A DNA stretch of 16,964 nt from contig CALHQS010000057.1 in the NCBI GenBank assembly GCA_938036655.1, positions 1 to 16,964 on the forward strand, given 5' to 3'. The translations under genes were made by a program, and so were the position numbers. This DNA comes from an uncultured Candidatus Altimarinota bacterium. Its GTDB lineage: Bacteria; Patescibacteriota; Gracilibacteria; BD1-5; UBA2023. Under the pieces are notes generated by a model, which was not told the origin of the DNA, made no database searches, and saw only the letters and a list, made by a program, of their open reading frames with translations. Below, piece by piece: positions 7,905-14,868 of the stretch. Positions within the stretch are counted from its first letter, which is position 1, and each line of letters opens with the position of its first letter.

Positions 7905-8828
7905 ATGGCATTTTTGAAACGAATTTTCTTTTTTGTATTGACGAATATCGCGGTGTTAACGCTTTTTACGATCGTGATGATGATTGTGCAGATGGTTTTT
8001 CCAGGATTGCAAAATGCGAGGGGTGGATATATGTATATGCTCGTGTATGCTGCGATTTTTGGCTTTCTTGGATCATTTGTTTCTCTATGGATTTCTCGTT
8101 GGTCCGCGAAAAAAATGTACAACATTCAGCTTCTCGATGCACAAAGTGCGGCAGCTGATTCTCGATTACAAATTGTCTGGAATACGGTTGAGCGAATTGC
8201 TCGCGAAAATGGCATCAATATGCCAGAAGTTGGTTATTACGAATCGGCTGATCCAAACGCATTTGCCACTGGTGCCACAAAAAACTCTTCACTTGTCGCG
8301 GTTTCAACTGGACTCCTCGAAGTGATGGAACTTGGTGAAATCGAGGGTGTTGTCGGTCATGAAATGGCACACATTCTCAACGGTGATATGGTGACACTTA
8401 CACTCATTCAAGGTGTAATGAATACATTCGTAGTATTTTTGTCTCAGGTGATTGCGCGCGCTATTGACTCATGGCTTTCTGATGAAAATGGCGAAGGGAT
8501 GGGATGGCTTGCATACAACCTTGTGTATATGCTGTTGCAAATTGTATTCGGATTCCTCGCTTCTCTCGTGGTTATGTACTTTTCTCGCTATCGCGAATAT
8601 CGCGCGGATGAAGGTGGAGCTCGCTTCACAAGCAAGAAAAAAATGATTGCTGGTCTTCAAAAATTGAAAAAACTTTCAAGTATGCCAGTCCAGGTTTCTG
8701 AAGAAAATGCTGAAGCCAACAAAAAAATGGCCGCATTTATGATCAGCGAGCCAGATAGTATGTTCTCAACTCACCCTTCGCTTGACAACCGCATCAAAGC
8801 ATTGGAAGAAAATATACAACTCGCGTAA
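7905..8828 (+). CDS. htpX: Zinc metalloprotease HtpX
   Basis: The 307-aa product is a membrane-embedded M48-family endopeptidase that degrades damaged or misassembled membrane proteins. Two N-terminal membrane helices lie at about residues 9-32 and 45-63. The zinc site HEMAH is at 152-156 in GVVGHEMAHILNGD, with the third ligand E231 in REYRADEGGAR. The upstream motif ADPNAFATG (115-123) is also typical of HtpX. Two further hydrophobic segments are at about 165-185 and 202-225. The length is close to that of characterised HtpX proteins (about 290 aa). The gene has its own promoter and terminator and ends in TAA. In other bacteria HtpX is induced by envelope stress; no operator is recognisable here. 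Confidence 0.96.
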   Translation: MAFLKRIFFFVLTNIAVLTLFTIVMMIVQMVFPGLQNARGGYMYMLVYAAIFGFLGSFVSLWISRWSAKKMYNIQLLDAQSAAADSRLQIVWNTVERIARENGINMPEVGYYESADPNAFATGATKNSSLVAVSTGLLEVMELGEIEGVVGHEMAHILNGDMVTLTLIQGVMNTFVVFLSQVIARAIDSWLSDENGEGMGWLAYNLVYMLLQIVFGFLASLVVMYFSRYREYRADEGGARFTSKKKMIAGLQKLKKLSSMPVQVSEENAEANKKMAAFMISEPDSMFSTHPSLDNRIKALEENIQLA

Positions 8829-8830
8829 TT

Positions 8831-8850
8831 ATCCCCGAAAGGGGATTTTT
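8831..8850 (+). terminator. Intrinsic terminator after htpX
   Basis: The stem ATCCCC/GGGGAT has a GAAA tetraloop and is followed by five T residues, three bases after the htpX stop codon. Confidence 0.85.
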
Positions 8851-9406
8851 ATAGTTTTATTGTTACAAAAAGAAACCCCTCAATTGAGGGGTTTGAAATT
8901 CACTCAGCCTCACTCTCTTGAGAAGACTTGAATTGAATGATTTTTTGGCTAAAGACAATAGATGCAAGAAATTGTTTGACCTCATATTTTGTCTCAAAAT
9001 GAGACTCAATATGCTGGGCCAACATATTCTTGAACAAGACGCGCGGATAATACTTCAAGAGGAAATTCTCTCCAAGATTGTTATCCAACGCTTTCAATCT
9101 CATGAGAAAACTCTTTCGAAAAAGCCCAATATTCTTGATAGCTTCGTTGGTTTGACCAGTCTGCTTGGCTGCATAGATGATCAAAAATACTTCAAGAACC
9201 TTATCAAGCGGCTTCTCAAATTTTTTCCCTCTAATTTCCACTGAAAGATATTCAAGTGCGTTCGTCACCATATCTTGCAACTTTTCGAGCCCGATTGCTA
9301 CACAAGCTTCAGGAGTCATCTTGGAATCCAGTGCGAAAGATGGAGCTTTTTCGGATTTCTTGTTTCGTTTTTTGCCCTTAGGATTGTGTTTTTTGGATTT
9401 TGTCAT
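8849..9406 (-). CDS. Basic protein of unknown function; TGA at 8900-8902 makes the end ambiguous
   Basis: I do not recognise this protein. ATG 9406 is chosen because a strong Shine-Dalgarno (AGAAAGGAG) lies six bases upstream; an ATG at 9442 would sit close to the predicted transcript start. The N-terminal 25 residues are rich in Lys, and the rest (about 35-168) is predicted helical, without membrane segments. After 168 codons the frame meets TGA at 8900-8902. If UGA is glycine, the protein gains 17 residues (through GFLFVTIKL) and stops at TAA 8849-8851, for 185 aa in all. That extension runs through a strong hairpin and T-run at 8866-8891 that look like this gene's own terminator. UGA as true stop would give 168 aa. 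The Shine-Dalgarno is also unlike most neighbours, which may mean foreign origin. Confidence 0.65.
8866..8891 (-). terminator. Hairpin terminator overlapping the 3' end of the unknown basic protein gene
   Basis: On the minus strand, CCCCTC-AATT-GAGGGG (8876-8891) is followed by TTTCTTTTT. Termination here would fall upstream of the TAA at 8849-8851 and downstream of the TGA at 8900-8902. Confidence 0.7.
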
Positions 9407-9454
9407 TTTTTCTCCTTTCTGAAAATGAAAATCAAAAATCATAAAAACATTTAT

Positions 9455-9482
9455 TTCATAATCAAAAAATATTTTTTGTCAA
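9455..9482 (-). promoter_or_regulatory. Promoter of the unknown basic protein gene
   Basis: On the minus strand, a consensus -35 box TTGACA (9477-9482) and a -10-like TATGAA (9455-9460) are 16 bases apart. The leader would be about 41 bases, long enough to hold the Shine-Dalgarno. Confidence 0.5.
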
Positions 9483-9512
9483 TATTTTTATCTTTCAAAA
9501 ACAGCTTTTTAC

Positions 9513-9540
9513 TTGGTATTTTTGTAAAAATTTTTATAAT
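9513..9540 (+). promoter_or_regulatory. Promoter of the serine hydrolase gene
   Basis: The -35 box TTGGTA (9513-9518) and a perfect -10 TATAAT (9535-9540) are 16 bases apart. The start point near 9547 leaves a leader of about 19 bases and fixes the gene start at ATG 9566. Confidence 0.65.
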
Positions 9541-9565
9541 GCGAGCATCTTTTATTTTTAAAATT

Positions 9566-10171
9566 ATGGAAAAAATCAAGCCAATTATTTGGATTGTTGG
9601 GGGCGGGGAAGTGTTCAGCTCGCGCGAAAAATATCTGGAATGGTGCGAGCGAACGCCGTTTTATCCGCCACGAAAAAACTGGAAAGATTGGCTTGCGCAT
9701 GGGCTTTCTGATAATTATGATGTGAAGCGAATTTCCTTGCCAGACAAAACCAATGCGGATTATGATGCGTGGAAAATTTGGTTCGAAAAATATATTGATT
9801 TACTTGATACTAATGCAGAAATTTCACTCATTGGACACTCACTCGGGGGAATTTTTTTGGCAAAATATTTATCAGAAAATACCTTTATTCGCCAGATTCG
9901 TGCTTTGCACCTCATAGCGCCTGTTTGGAGCCATCCTGAAAGCATTTTGCATAATACCGGTAATTTCTCATTTGAAGCAAACAATCTCAAAAAAATCTCA
10001 TCACAATGCGATGAAATCCATATTTGGGCGAGTCGTGATGATGATATTGTCAATTTTGAGGATTCAGAAAAATATTTTGAATATTTACCAAAATCTGAGA
10101 TGCACATTTTTGGACATCGCGGGCATTTTTTGCAAGCACATTTTGTAGAATTATTTCAAACTTTTTTATAG
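9566..10171 (+). CDS. Small alpha/beta-hydrolase (RBBP9/YdeN-like serine hydrolase)
   Basis: The 201-aa product has a compact alpha/beta-hydrolase fold. The first strand (IIWIVGGG) is followed by a loop rich in aromatic residues (FYPPRKNWKDW). The nucleophile elbow is GHSLGG, with S92 as nucleophile. The acid is probably one of D158-D160 in WASRDDDIV, and the base is H184 or H187 in FGHRGHFLQ. This order and the short length match the RBBP9/YdeN group, whose substrates are mostly unknown; a cytosolic esterase-like activity is likely. The reading frame continues upstream to 9275, but that part overlaps the neighbouring gene and lies ahead of the promoter. The ATG at 9566 has no Shine-Dalgarno. 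The gene ends in TAA. Confidence 0.88.
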   Translation: MEKIKPIIWIVGGGEVFSSREKYLEWCERTPFYPPRKNWKDWLAHGLSDNYDVKRISLPDKTNADYDAWKIWFEKYIDLLDTNAEISLIGHSLGGIFLAKYLSENTFIRQIRALHLIAPVWSHPESILHNTGNFSFEANNLKKISSQCDEIHIWASRDDDIVNFEDSEKYFEYLPKSEMHIFGHRGHFLQAHFVELFQTFL

Positions 10172-10195
10172 TTTCAGCTATAATAAAAATTAAAA

Positions 10196-10225
10196 AATAA
10201 AAAGCGAAAATTTTCGCTTTTTATT
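10196..10225. terminator. Perfect 30-bp palindrome, bidirectional terminator
   Basis: Fifteen bases (AATAAAAAGCGAAAA) are followed directly by their exact complement, giving A-runs and T-runs on both sides. It separates the hydrolase gene (+, ends 10171) from the secreted protein gene (-). The TAA of the latter (10221-10223) lies inside the palindrome. Confidence 0.8.
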
Positions 10226-10676
10226 TTGTATTTCCAGCAACATGTGGATGTTGATGAATCGCATCTCTCATTTTTTCTTGCTGTTCTGCGAGATTGAACT
10301 CCTCCAATTCCTCTTTTTTTTCTTTCAAAAATGCGAGATATGCATTATTGAGTTCTGTGCAAGTCGCATAATCTTTTTGGACCTGTGCATTTTCTTCTGT
10401 AGCACTCTCATCAAATTTTTCTTCCAAAATCTGCTCACATGCCTTTTCTTCTTCTAGAGAAACCGGAAAGCCAAATGCTGGGTGATAAATAGTCGCCCCT
10501 TCATAGTTATAAAAATTCTCATACCATTCATTCTCAGCACTCGCCACTGGCATTGATACCATCATTACACTCAGCACCATCGCAGAAGTGTGAGATCGAA
10601 GCGAAGCAATCTTGCTTTTTGATTTTTCTAAAAGATTTTCTGATGAAAATTCAGAAGCGTGCAGACTATTTTTCAT
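10221..10676 (-). CDS. Small secreted protein of unknown function
   Basis: The 151-aa product has an unusually long N-terminal region (about 30 residues, net basic) before a hydrophobic stretch at 32-46 (AMVLSVMMVSMPVASA). That stretch ends in an AxA-type signal peptidase I site, with cleavage likely after residue 47. The mature part of about 104 residues is acidic and largely helical, and begins with aromatic residues (NEWYENFYNYEG). It has two cysteines (in EKACEQ and YATCTE) that could form a disulfide. Glu-rich helices follow (KEKKEELEEFNLAEQQEKM), and the C-terminus is His-rich (HQHPH). I do not recognise the family. It has a strong promoter of its own and shares a palindromic terminator with the convergent hydrolase gene. 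It is probably exported across the cytoplasmic membrane. Confidence 0.75.
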   Translation of the reverse strand: MKNSLHASEFSSENLLEKSKSKIASLRSHTSAMVLSVMMVSMPVASAENEWYENFYNYEGATIYHPAFGFPVSLEEEKACEQILEEKFDESATEENAQVQKDYATCTELNNAYLAFLKEKKEELEEFNLAEQQEKMRDAIHQHPHVAGNTK

Positions 10677-10712
10677 ACGAGTAATTTATGATATAAAAAT
10701 CCTTACTTTTTA

Positions 10713-10740
10713 AGTATAAACTGAATTTTATTTTTGTCAA
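10713..10740 (-). promoter_or_regulatory. Promoter of the secreted protein gene
   Basis: On the minus strand, a consensus -35 box TTGACA (10735-10740) and a -10 box TATACT (10713-10718) are 16 bases apart. The start point near 10706 gives a leader of about 30 bases to ATG 10676. Confidence 0.65.
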
Positions 10741-10770
10741 ATCTTTCCATGAGTAAAATTTTTACAAAAA

Positions 10771-10795
10771 AATAAACCCAATTTGGGTCTATTTT
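10771..10795 (-). terminator. Intrinsic terminator of the FtsA-like/membrane protein operon
   Basis: On the minus strand, the stem ACCCAA/TTGGGT is followed by TTATTTTTTT. It lies just after the TAA at 10800-10802. Confidence 0.75.
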
Positions 10796-10799
10796 TAGA

Positions 10800-12449
10800 T
10801 TATTTTTTGATGACAAATTCGATGTTTTCTGGGCTACTCGAAACGCTACGAAGCCAAAATGGCGTATTCTGAATCGTTGCTTCTTTGATTTGTCACTCGT
10901 TGATGAGATGATCAAGTGCATCTTTTTCAGAAGTTCCTGCGATAATAATTTTGAGGCGACGAGTCAGCTCATTGGAAGCGTTTTCAAAATCATACACGGT
11001 CGAAGCATTCATTTCAAGTGTTGCTTTGATTTCAGAATCATCTTCTGCGCGGGAAATCACATTGGAAACCCGAAGTGTATCAGGATGAATCGCCAGCTCT
11101 TTATTGGTTCCACGAAGGAGATTTTCTCGGAATTTTTCTGCCAAAAAATCAATCGTTGCTTTTCGGTCAAAAACTGTTGCAGTTAGATTGGTGCGTGCTT
11201 TGATTTCGATTTCATCAGTTGCATCGCCAACCTTGTGACCGGAGATAATTTCATAGCCAGTTTCGCTCATTTTGAGAGTATCTGGAATGAGAAGTGCAAA
11301 ATCTTCGCCTGTGGAGTTTTTGATATTTGCAAGGCTTTGTTCAATTTTTTCTCGTCATTCTTTTTGGAGCTTTTCGCTGAGCGTATTTTGAAAAGATTTT
11401 AACTCGTCTTCTGTGAGGACATGCACGCTCGGGTTTTCGCCACCAGAGAAATTATCTTTTGCCTTTGCATAGACTTTATCGCGATTAAATTTCAATCCAG
11501 GAATAATCAAATTTGTTCCCGCCGCGATATTTCCGCGCTGACCGATCAGTTTTCCAGATTCATCATTTACATCAGCCACTACTTCCGCTTCCACAACACC
11601 CATTTCAGTAATTCCGTTGAGTGAACGAGTTGCTGGCACACGCACCCAATCTTTCGTGCGGAAAACGACGCCATCATCCGTCACAAATCGCGTCGACGGA
11701 CGAAGTTCTTGTTGCGTAGTCAATTCATTATAAATCGTTACAGTTCCGTGCGCATTACGAGAAGAGTTCGCATCAACAGAAGTTACGCTAAATTTTTGTG
11801 AAAGTTCCACCGGCATTTCCAATTTTTTGAGGCGCAAAACATTTTTAGTTTCAAGAATAGAACCAGTCGCACCTTCAAGTCGATAAACAATATTTGCCGA
11901 AACAGGACGAACAGAAACTTGTGGAGAAATCGTCACGATGGTTTTAGAAATCGCAAAATGAAAAATAAACAACAAGAGCACAACTGACAGAATCAATCCC
12001 GCTACAATGAGTGCCATTTGAAAATTATTTTTTTTGTAATGGAGTAATTTTGGTTCGTCTTTTTTGCGTTCAAAAATCACAAATTTGAGCCAAAGCCAAC
12101 CACGACGCACTTCGTAGAGAAAATATTCCATCATACTCATATTGTGTGTCGCGATATTTTGCCCAGTATAGGCGCGTTCAAATTCAGCACGAATGCCCGC
12201 AACTTCCGCCTGCAAGCCAAGCGAGCGCGTGAGTTCGACGATTTTTTCGGATTTTACCCGCAAAATGAATCGATCGCGTGGAAATTTTCTCGAAAGCACC
12301 AAGAAAAAATCTCGATGCAACGGAAATCCTGCTTCAAGCAAATCTACGACAATAACGCCAGGATTTTCTGCCAACGAATTTTTGATAAATTTGATCGCGG
12401 CCGTTCGAGACATTTCTGCAGAAATGGTAATCGTGTGATAATTATTCAT
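10800..12449 (-). CDS. Single-pass membrane protein of the CPR 'baseplate J-like' type, read through two UGAs
   Basis: Reading the TGAs at 11355-11357 and 10893-10895 as amino acids (residues 365 and 519) gives one 549-aa ORF ending in TAA. The cytoplasmic N-terminal domain (about 1-90) alternates strands and helices (VIVVDLLEAG; RFILRVKSEKIVELTRSLG). One membrane helix lies at about 144-167, and the remaining 380 residues are outside the membrane. That outer part has beta-rich repeats and ends in TPFWLRSVSSSPENIEFVIKK. This closing pattern (P-F-W-L, then P-x-x-I-x-F/V-V) is familiar from CPR proteins annotated as baseplate J-like; I make that link from memory. With UGA as stop, the closing part would be lost. 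The ATG overlaps the end of the FtsA-like gene by 8 bases, so the two are co-translated. A role in envelope assembly or division is inferred from this pairing. Confidence 0.85.
10893..10895 (-). other. In-frame UGA (second) in the baseplate J-like protein gene
   Basis: The codon context is GAG TGA CAA. Thirty in-frame codons follow to TAA, ending in a plausible protein terminus (PFWLRSV, then IEFVIKK). The hairpin terminator comes right after that TAA. Confidence 0.85.
11355..11357 (-). other. In-frame UGA (first) in the baseplate J-like protein gene
   Basis: The codon context is GAA TGA CGA. The frame continues for 153 codons to the next TGA. The helical style continues on both sides (NTLSEKLQKE before, REKIEQSLANIKN after). 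Confidence 0.9.
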
Positions 12450-13641
12450 AACTATATAAAACGTAACGAAGTATTCGAATCAATGGGTCCTTTTTGACTA
12501 CCAAGAGCTCCGAAGCAGTCAGAGCAAGTCCATATGTGATAGATTCGTCGTGGCGATATTCTGGATTCACGAGCGAAGAAAGGCGTTTTTTTCGGACGCT
12601 GTAACCACAATTTTCCTCGAACGCAGTTCCAAAAATTTTAAAAATCGTAGGATTCTCAAAAATATTTCCATGCAAAAAAAGATTGGTAAAATGCACATTG
12701 AGCTTTTCTTGTTCCAAAAACGCCCAAACCATATCAAGAATATATTCAAAAAAATCATTCAAAATTTCCTGATTTTTCGGTTCACGAATTTCAGATTCGC
12801 TGACCAAAATATTTTCAATTCCCAAGAGGGAAGAGGTCTTGTGCTCATCACGAAGCATTTCCATAGACATCCGCGCCCCAACCGGGAAAGTTTCAAAAGT
12901 TTTAATTTCGTTGTCCTGCATCACAAGCACTGTTGTGTGAGAATAGCCGATATCGAGATAACACGCGCGTTCGTTGATATATTCGGTTTGTTCCACTACT
13001 TTTGGAAAAATCAGTGGCATCGGAATAAGGGAAATCATTTTTCGACCGAGTGAGGCAATGATAGATCGAACGATATTAAACTCGCTCGCTGGTGCAAAAA
13101 CATTGAGCACCGTCAGCATCACTTTTCCGCCAGAAAAACCAACTGGATTGGTAATTTTTTTACCATCAATCGCGACCGATGTGATAGTTGATGAGATAAG
13201 GCGCAAATCATCTTGAAAAACTCCCGAACGAATACGGGCTTTTTCACGAGCGCGAGCATACGATTGTGATTCAATTTTTTTAATCATTGTATCAAGCTCT
13301 TGCATTGTGAGTGTCGATGATGGGTCAGCACGCGTGTACTGCGTCGTGATGGAATCAAAAAGAAAATCGCTCGACGGAAACGAAATAATAATATCTTCTG
13401 GAATGTGATCCAGGTCCTTGGAGGCCTGCAAAATAGCCTGTTCAATCGTCGCGGCAACGCCTTGCATATCAGAAATCTGTCCACCAGAAAAATTTTTACG
13501 ATTCTGGCGAACGGTCGCGTATCCGATTTCTTTCAACTGCTGTTTTTCTACTTTATAAACACCGGCACGCACACGATATGTTCCCATATCTATCACCAAA
13601 AATCGTTCATAATCGTGAATGTGAGCCAGATGAAAGGACAT
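12442..13641 (-). CDS. FtsA/PilM-like actin-fold ATPase
   Basis: The 399-aa product (from ATG 13641) has the actin/Hsp70 ATPase fold. The phosphate-1 loop is FLVIDMGTYRVRAGVY (14-29), phosphate-2 is CYLDIGYSHTTVLVM (227-241), and a degenerate adenosine site is LFLHGNIFENP (321-331). Between them, DGKKITNPVGFSGGKVMLTV (159-178) resembles the FtsA region after its 1C/SHS2 domain (NPxGM-x-G). The C-terminus, DPLIRILRYVLYSYE, could form an amphipathic membrane-targeting helix as in FtsA. FtsA tethers FtsZ filaments to the membrane; PilM does a similar job for type IV pili. The FtsA-like middle region and C-terminus favour FtsA, but the overlap with a single-pass membrane protein resembles the PilM-PilN pairing. 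The frame extends upstream to 13797 without support. No Shine-Dalgarno or convincing promoter is visible. Confidence 0.8.
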   Translation of the reverse strand: MSFHLAHIHDYERFLVIDMGTYRVRAGVYKVEKQQLKEIGYATVRQNRKNFSGGQISDMQGVAATIEQAILQASKDLDHIPEDIIISFPSSDFLFDSITTQYTRADPSSTLTMQELDTMIKKIESQSYARAREKARIRSGVFQDDLRLISSTITSVAIDGKKITNPVGFSGGKVMLTVLNVFAPASEFNIVRSIIASLGRKMISLIPMPLIFPKVVEQTEYINERACYLDIGYSHTTVLVMQDNEIKTFETFPVGARMSMEMLRDEHKTSSLLGIENILVSESEIREPKNQEILNDFFEYILDMVWAFLEQEKLNVHFTNLFLHGNIFENPTIFKIFGTAFEENCGYSVRKKRLSSLVNPEYRHDESITYGLALTASELLVVKKDPLIRILRYVLYSYE

Positions 13642-13791
13642 TGCTGAAATTTTTGTAAAAATTCTATAATTATGCCTCAATTTAACGCTTTTTTTAAAAA
13701 AATCAATTTTGTTTTCGAGTTGCACTTGTCGATTATTTTTTTTATTGTATAAAGATTTTTTGAAAAAATATTTGAAAAAATTCTGCAAAAT

Positions 13792-13820
13792 TTGCAAAAA
13801 ATAAAAAATTACGCTACAAT
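13792..13820 (+). promoter_or_regulatory. Promoter of the MscS gene
   Basis: The -35 box TTGCAA (13792-13797) and the -10 box TACAAT (13815-13820) are 17 bases apart. The start point near 13827 sets ATG 13852 as the likely start. A second candidate lies upstream: TTGTCG (13726-13731), 16 bases, TATAAA (13748-13753). The FtsA-like gene diverges from this region. Confidence 0.5.
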
Positions 13821-13851
13821 GAGAAAAATTCAGTTGATTTTATTGTTTAAT

Positions 13852-14793
13852 ATGTACTTTTCGCGGTATTTTAAACATCTTTTTGGAATATTGGGTTGGA
13901 TCATGTCGCTTTTTTTGGTGGTGATTTTGTATCATTATTCCGTGCGATATATGCACTGGACGCCAAAAGTTCTGGGGCACATCGAGACAGCGTATCATGT
14001 GATCGAATTTTTTTTGGTGGGTGGATTTGTGTGGAGCATTGTTGGGACTATTTTTTATAAAATCCGTCATTCGCGAGCAATTGAAACCAAGCTTATCAGG
14101 CGATTTTTGCCAATTTTTCAATTCATCATCAATACGATAATCGTGATGTTGGTCGGGTTTTTTATGCTAGAAGCGCTCGGCATCAATACACGAAATATTT
14201 TGACAGGGGCGGGAATTGGTGGTGCCATTTTTGTACTTGCGTACAAGGATTTGTTCACAAACCTTTTGGGAAGTCTTTCGATTTTGCTTTCCAAAACTTT
14301 TGAAATCGGCGATACGATTCGTGTGCGAACACTAAGGCTTTGGATTGAAGGAATGGTTGAAGAAATCACGCTCAATCATACCAAAATCACGAATAAAACA
14401 GGAGAAGTTGTCTATGTGCCAAACAAAGTGATTTATTCTGAATCGGTAGAAAATCTTTCTCGTCGAAGATTTTATAGTTACGAATTGCTCGTTCCGTTTG
14501 CGAAAACAACGCCTTCGGAAGAAATCAGCCACGCGCTGCGCGTTATAGAAGGGAAAATCAATAGTTTTTTTCCAATTGATGTCGAATACACAATGAGTAA
14601 CACGAATGCGACCGATTATACCTATACAATCACGGTTTTGTTGCCCGAAGAAAATAATTTTTTCGAAACAGAAATGCGGGTGTTTTTGGTACAATATATT
14701 TTTGGGCGTGGTGGCCCAGCAACCAAGCACACTGAAAATTCGCCCAAAGAAATTCCACCAGTTGTGGAAGAAGTTTCTGAAGATGATCTCTAA
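13852..14793 (+). CDS. MscS-type mechanosensitive ion channel
   Basis: The 313-aa product opens under membrane tension to release solutes during osmotic downshock. From ATG 13852 it has membrane helices at about 11-30, 48-68 and 88-108. The MscS pore helix follows (TGAGIGGAIFVLAYKDLFTN, 118-137), then the beta-domain start SKTFEIGDTIRV (147-158) and the VYVPNK motif (187-192) in the cytoplasmic beta domain. The alpha/beta C-terminal domain ends in an acidic tail (VVEEVSEDDL). The frame is open upstream to TTG 13792, with an in-frame ATG at 13819. Those starts lie in or before the -10 box of the nearer promoter, so 13852 is preferred. The gene ends in TAA, which overlaps the terminator stem. 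Confidence 0.92.
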   Translation: MYFSRYFKHLFGILGWIMSLFLVVILYHYSVRYMHWTPKVLGHIETAYHVIEFFLVGGFVWSIVGTIFYKIRHSRAIETKLIRRFLPIFQFIINTIIVMLVGFFMLEALGINTRNILTGAGIGGAIFVLAYKDLFTNLLGSLSILLSKTFEIGDTIRVRTLRLWIEGMVEEITLNHTKITNKTGEVVYVPNKVIYSESVENLSRRRFYSYELLVPFAKTTPSEEISHALRVIEGKINSFFPIDVEYTMSNTNATDYTYTITVLLPEENNFFETEMRVFLVQYIFGRGGPATKHTENSPKEIPPVVEEVSEDDL

Positions 14794-14818
14794 AACGCCT
14801 TTGAGCGTTTTTATTTTT
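14792..14818 (+). terminator. Intrinsic terminator after the MscS gene
   Basis: The stem AAAACGC/GCGTTTT with a six-base loop is followed by TTATTTTTT. The left arm begins inside the TAA stop codon. Confidence 0.75.
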
Positions 14819-14844
14819 TGCTTTTTACAAAAATTTGATATAAT
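14818..14844 (+). promoter_or_regulatory. Promoter of the DUF4153-like gene
   Basis: The -35-like TTGCTT (14818-14823) and a perfect -10 TATAAT (14839-14844) are 15 bases apart. The start point near 14851 gives an 18-base leader. The -35 box follows directly on the T-run of the previous terminator. Confidence 0.55.
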
Positions 14845-14868
14845 AAAAATGCTTCTTAATTTTATATT

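Noticed and set aside
9275..9565. N-terminal extension of the serine hydrolase
   Set aside because: It overlaps the 5' part of the opposite-strand gene and its promoter, has low-complexity sequence, and lies upstream of the hydrolase promoter.
10179..10184. TATAAT after the hydrolase gene as a promoter
   Set aside because: It is followed within 15 bases by the bidirectional terminator, and there is no downstream + strand gene.
10893..11270. Separate 125-aa gene
   Set aside because: It is the middle of the membrane protein gene, bounded by the in-frame UGA codons and an internal Met.
2556..11357. UGA read as tryptophan (code 4) rather than glycine
   Set aside because: TGG is used normally for Trp throughout. 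The UGA positions lie in hydrophilic, charged stretches where Trp is unlikely, and the gene content fits CPR lineages with code 25. It is not formally excluded from this window alone.
13642..13797. N-terminal extension of the FtsA-like protein
   Set aside because: The 52 residues are Lys/Phe/Asn-rich translation of AT-rich intergenic DNA and overlap the promoter region of the MscS gene. The FtsA fold starts after ATG 13641.
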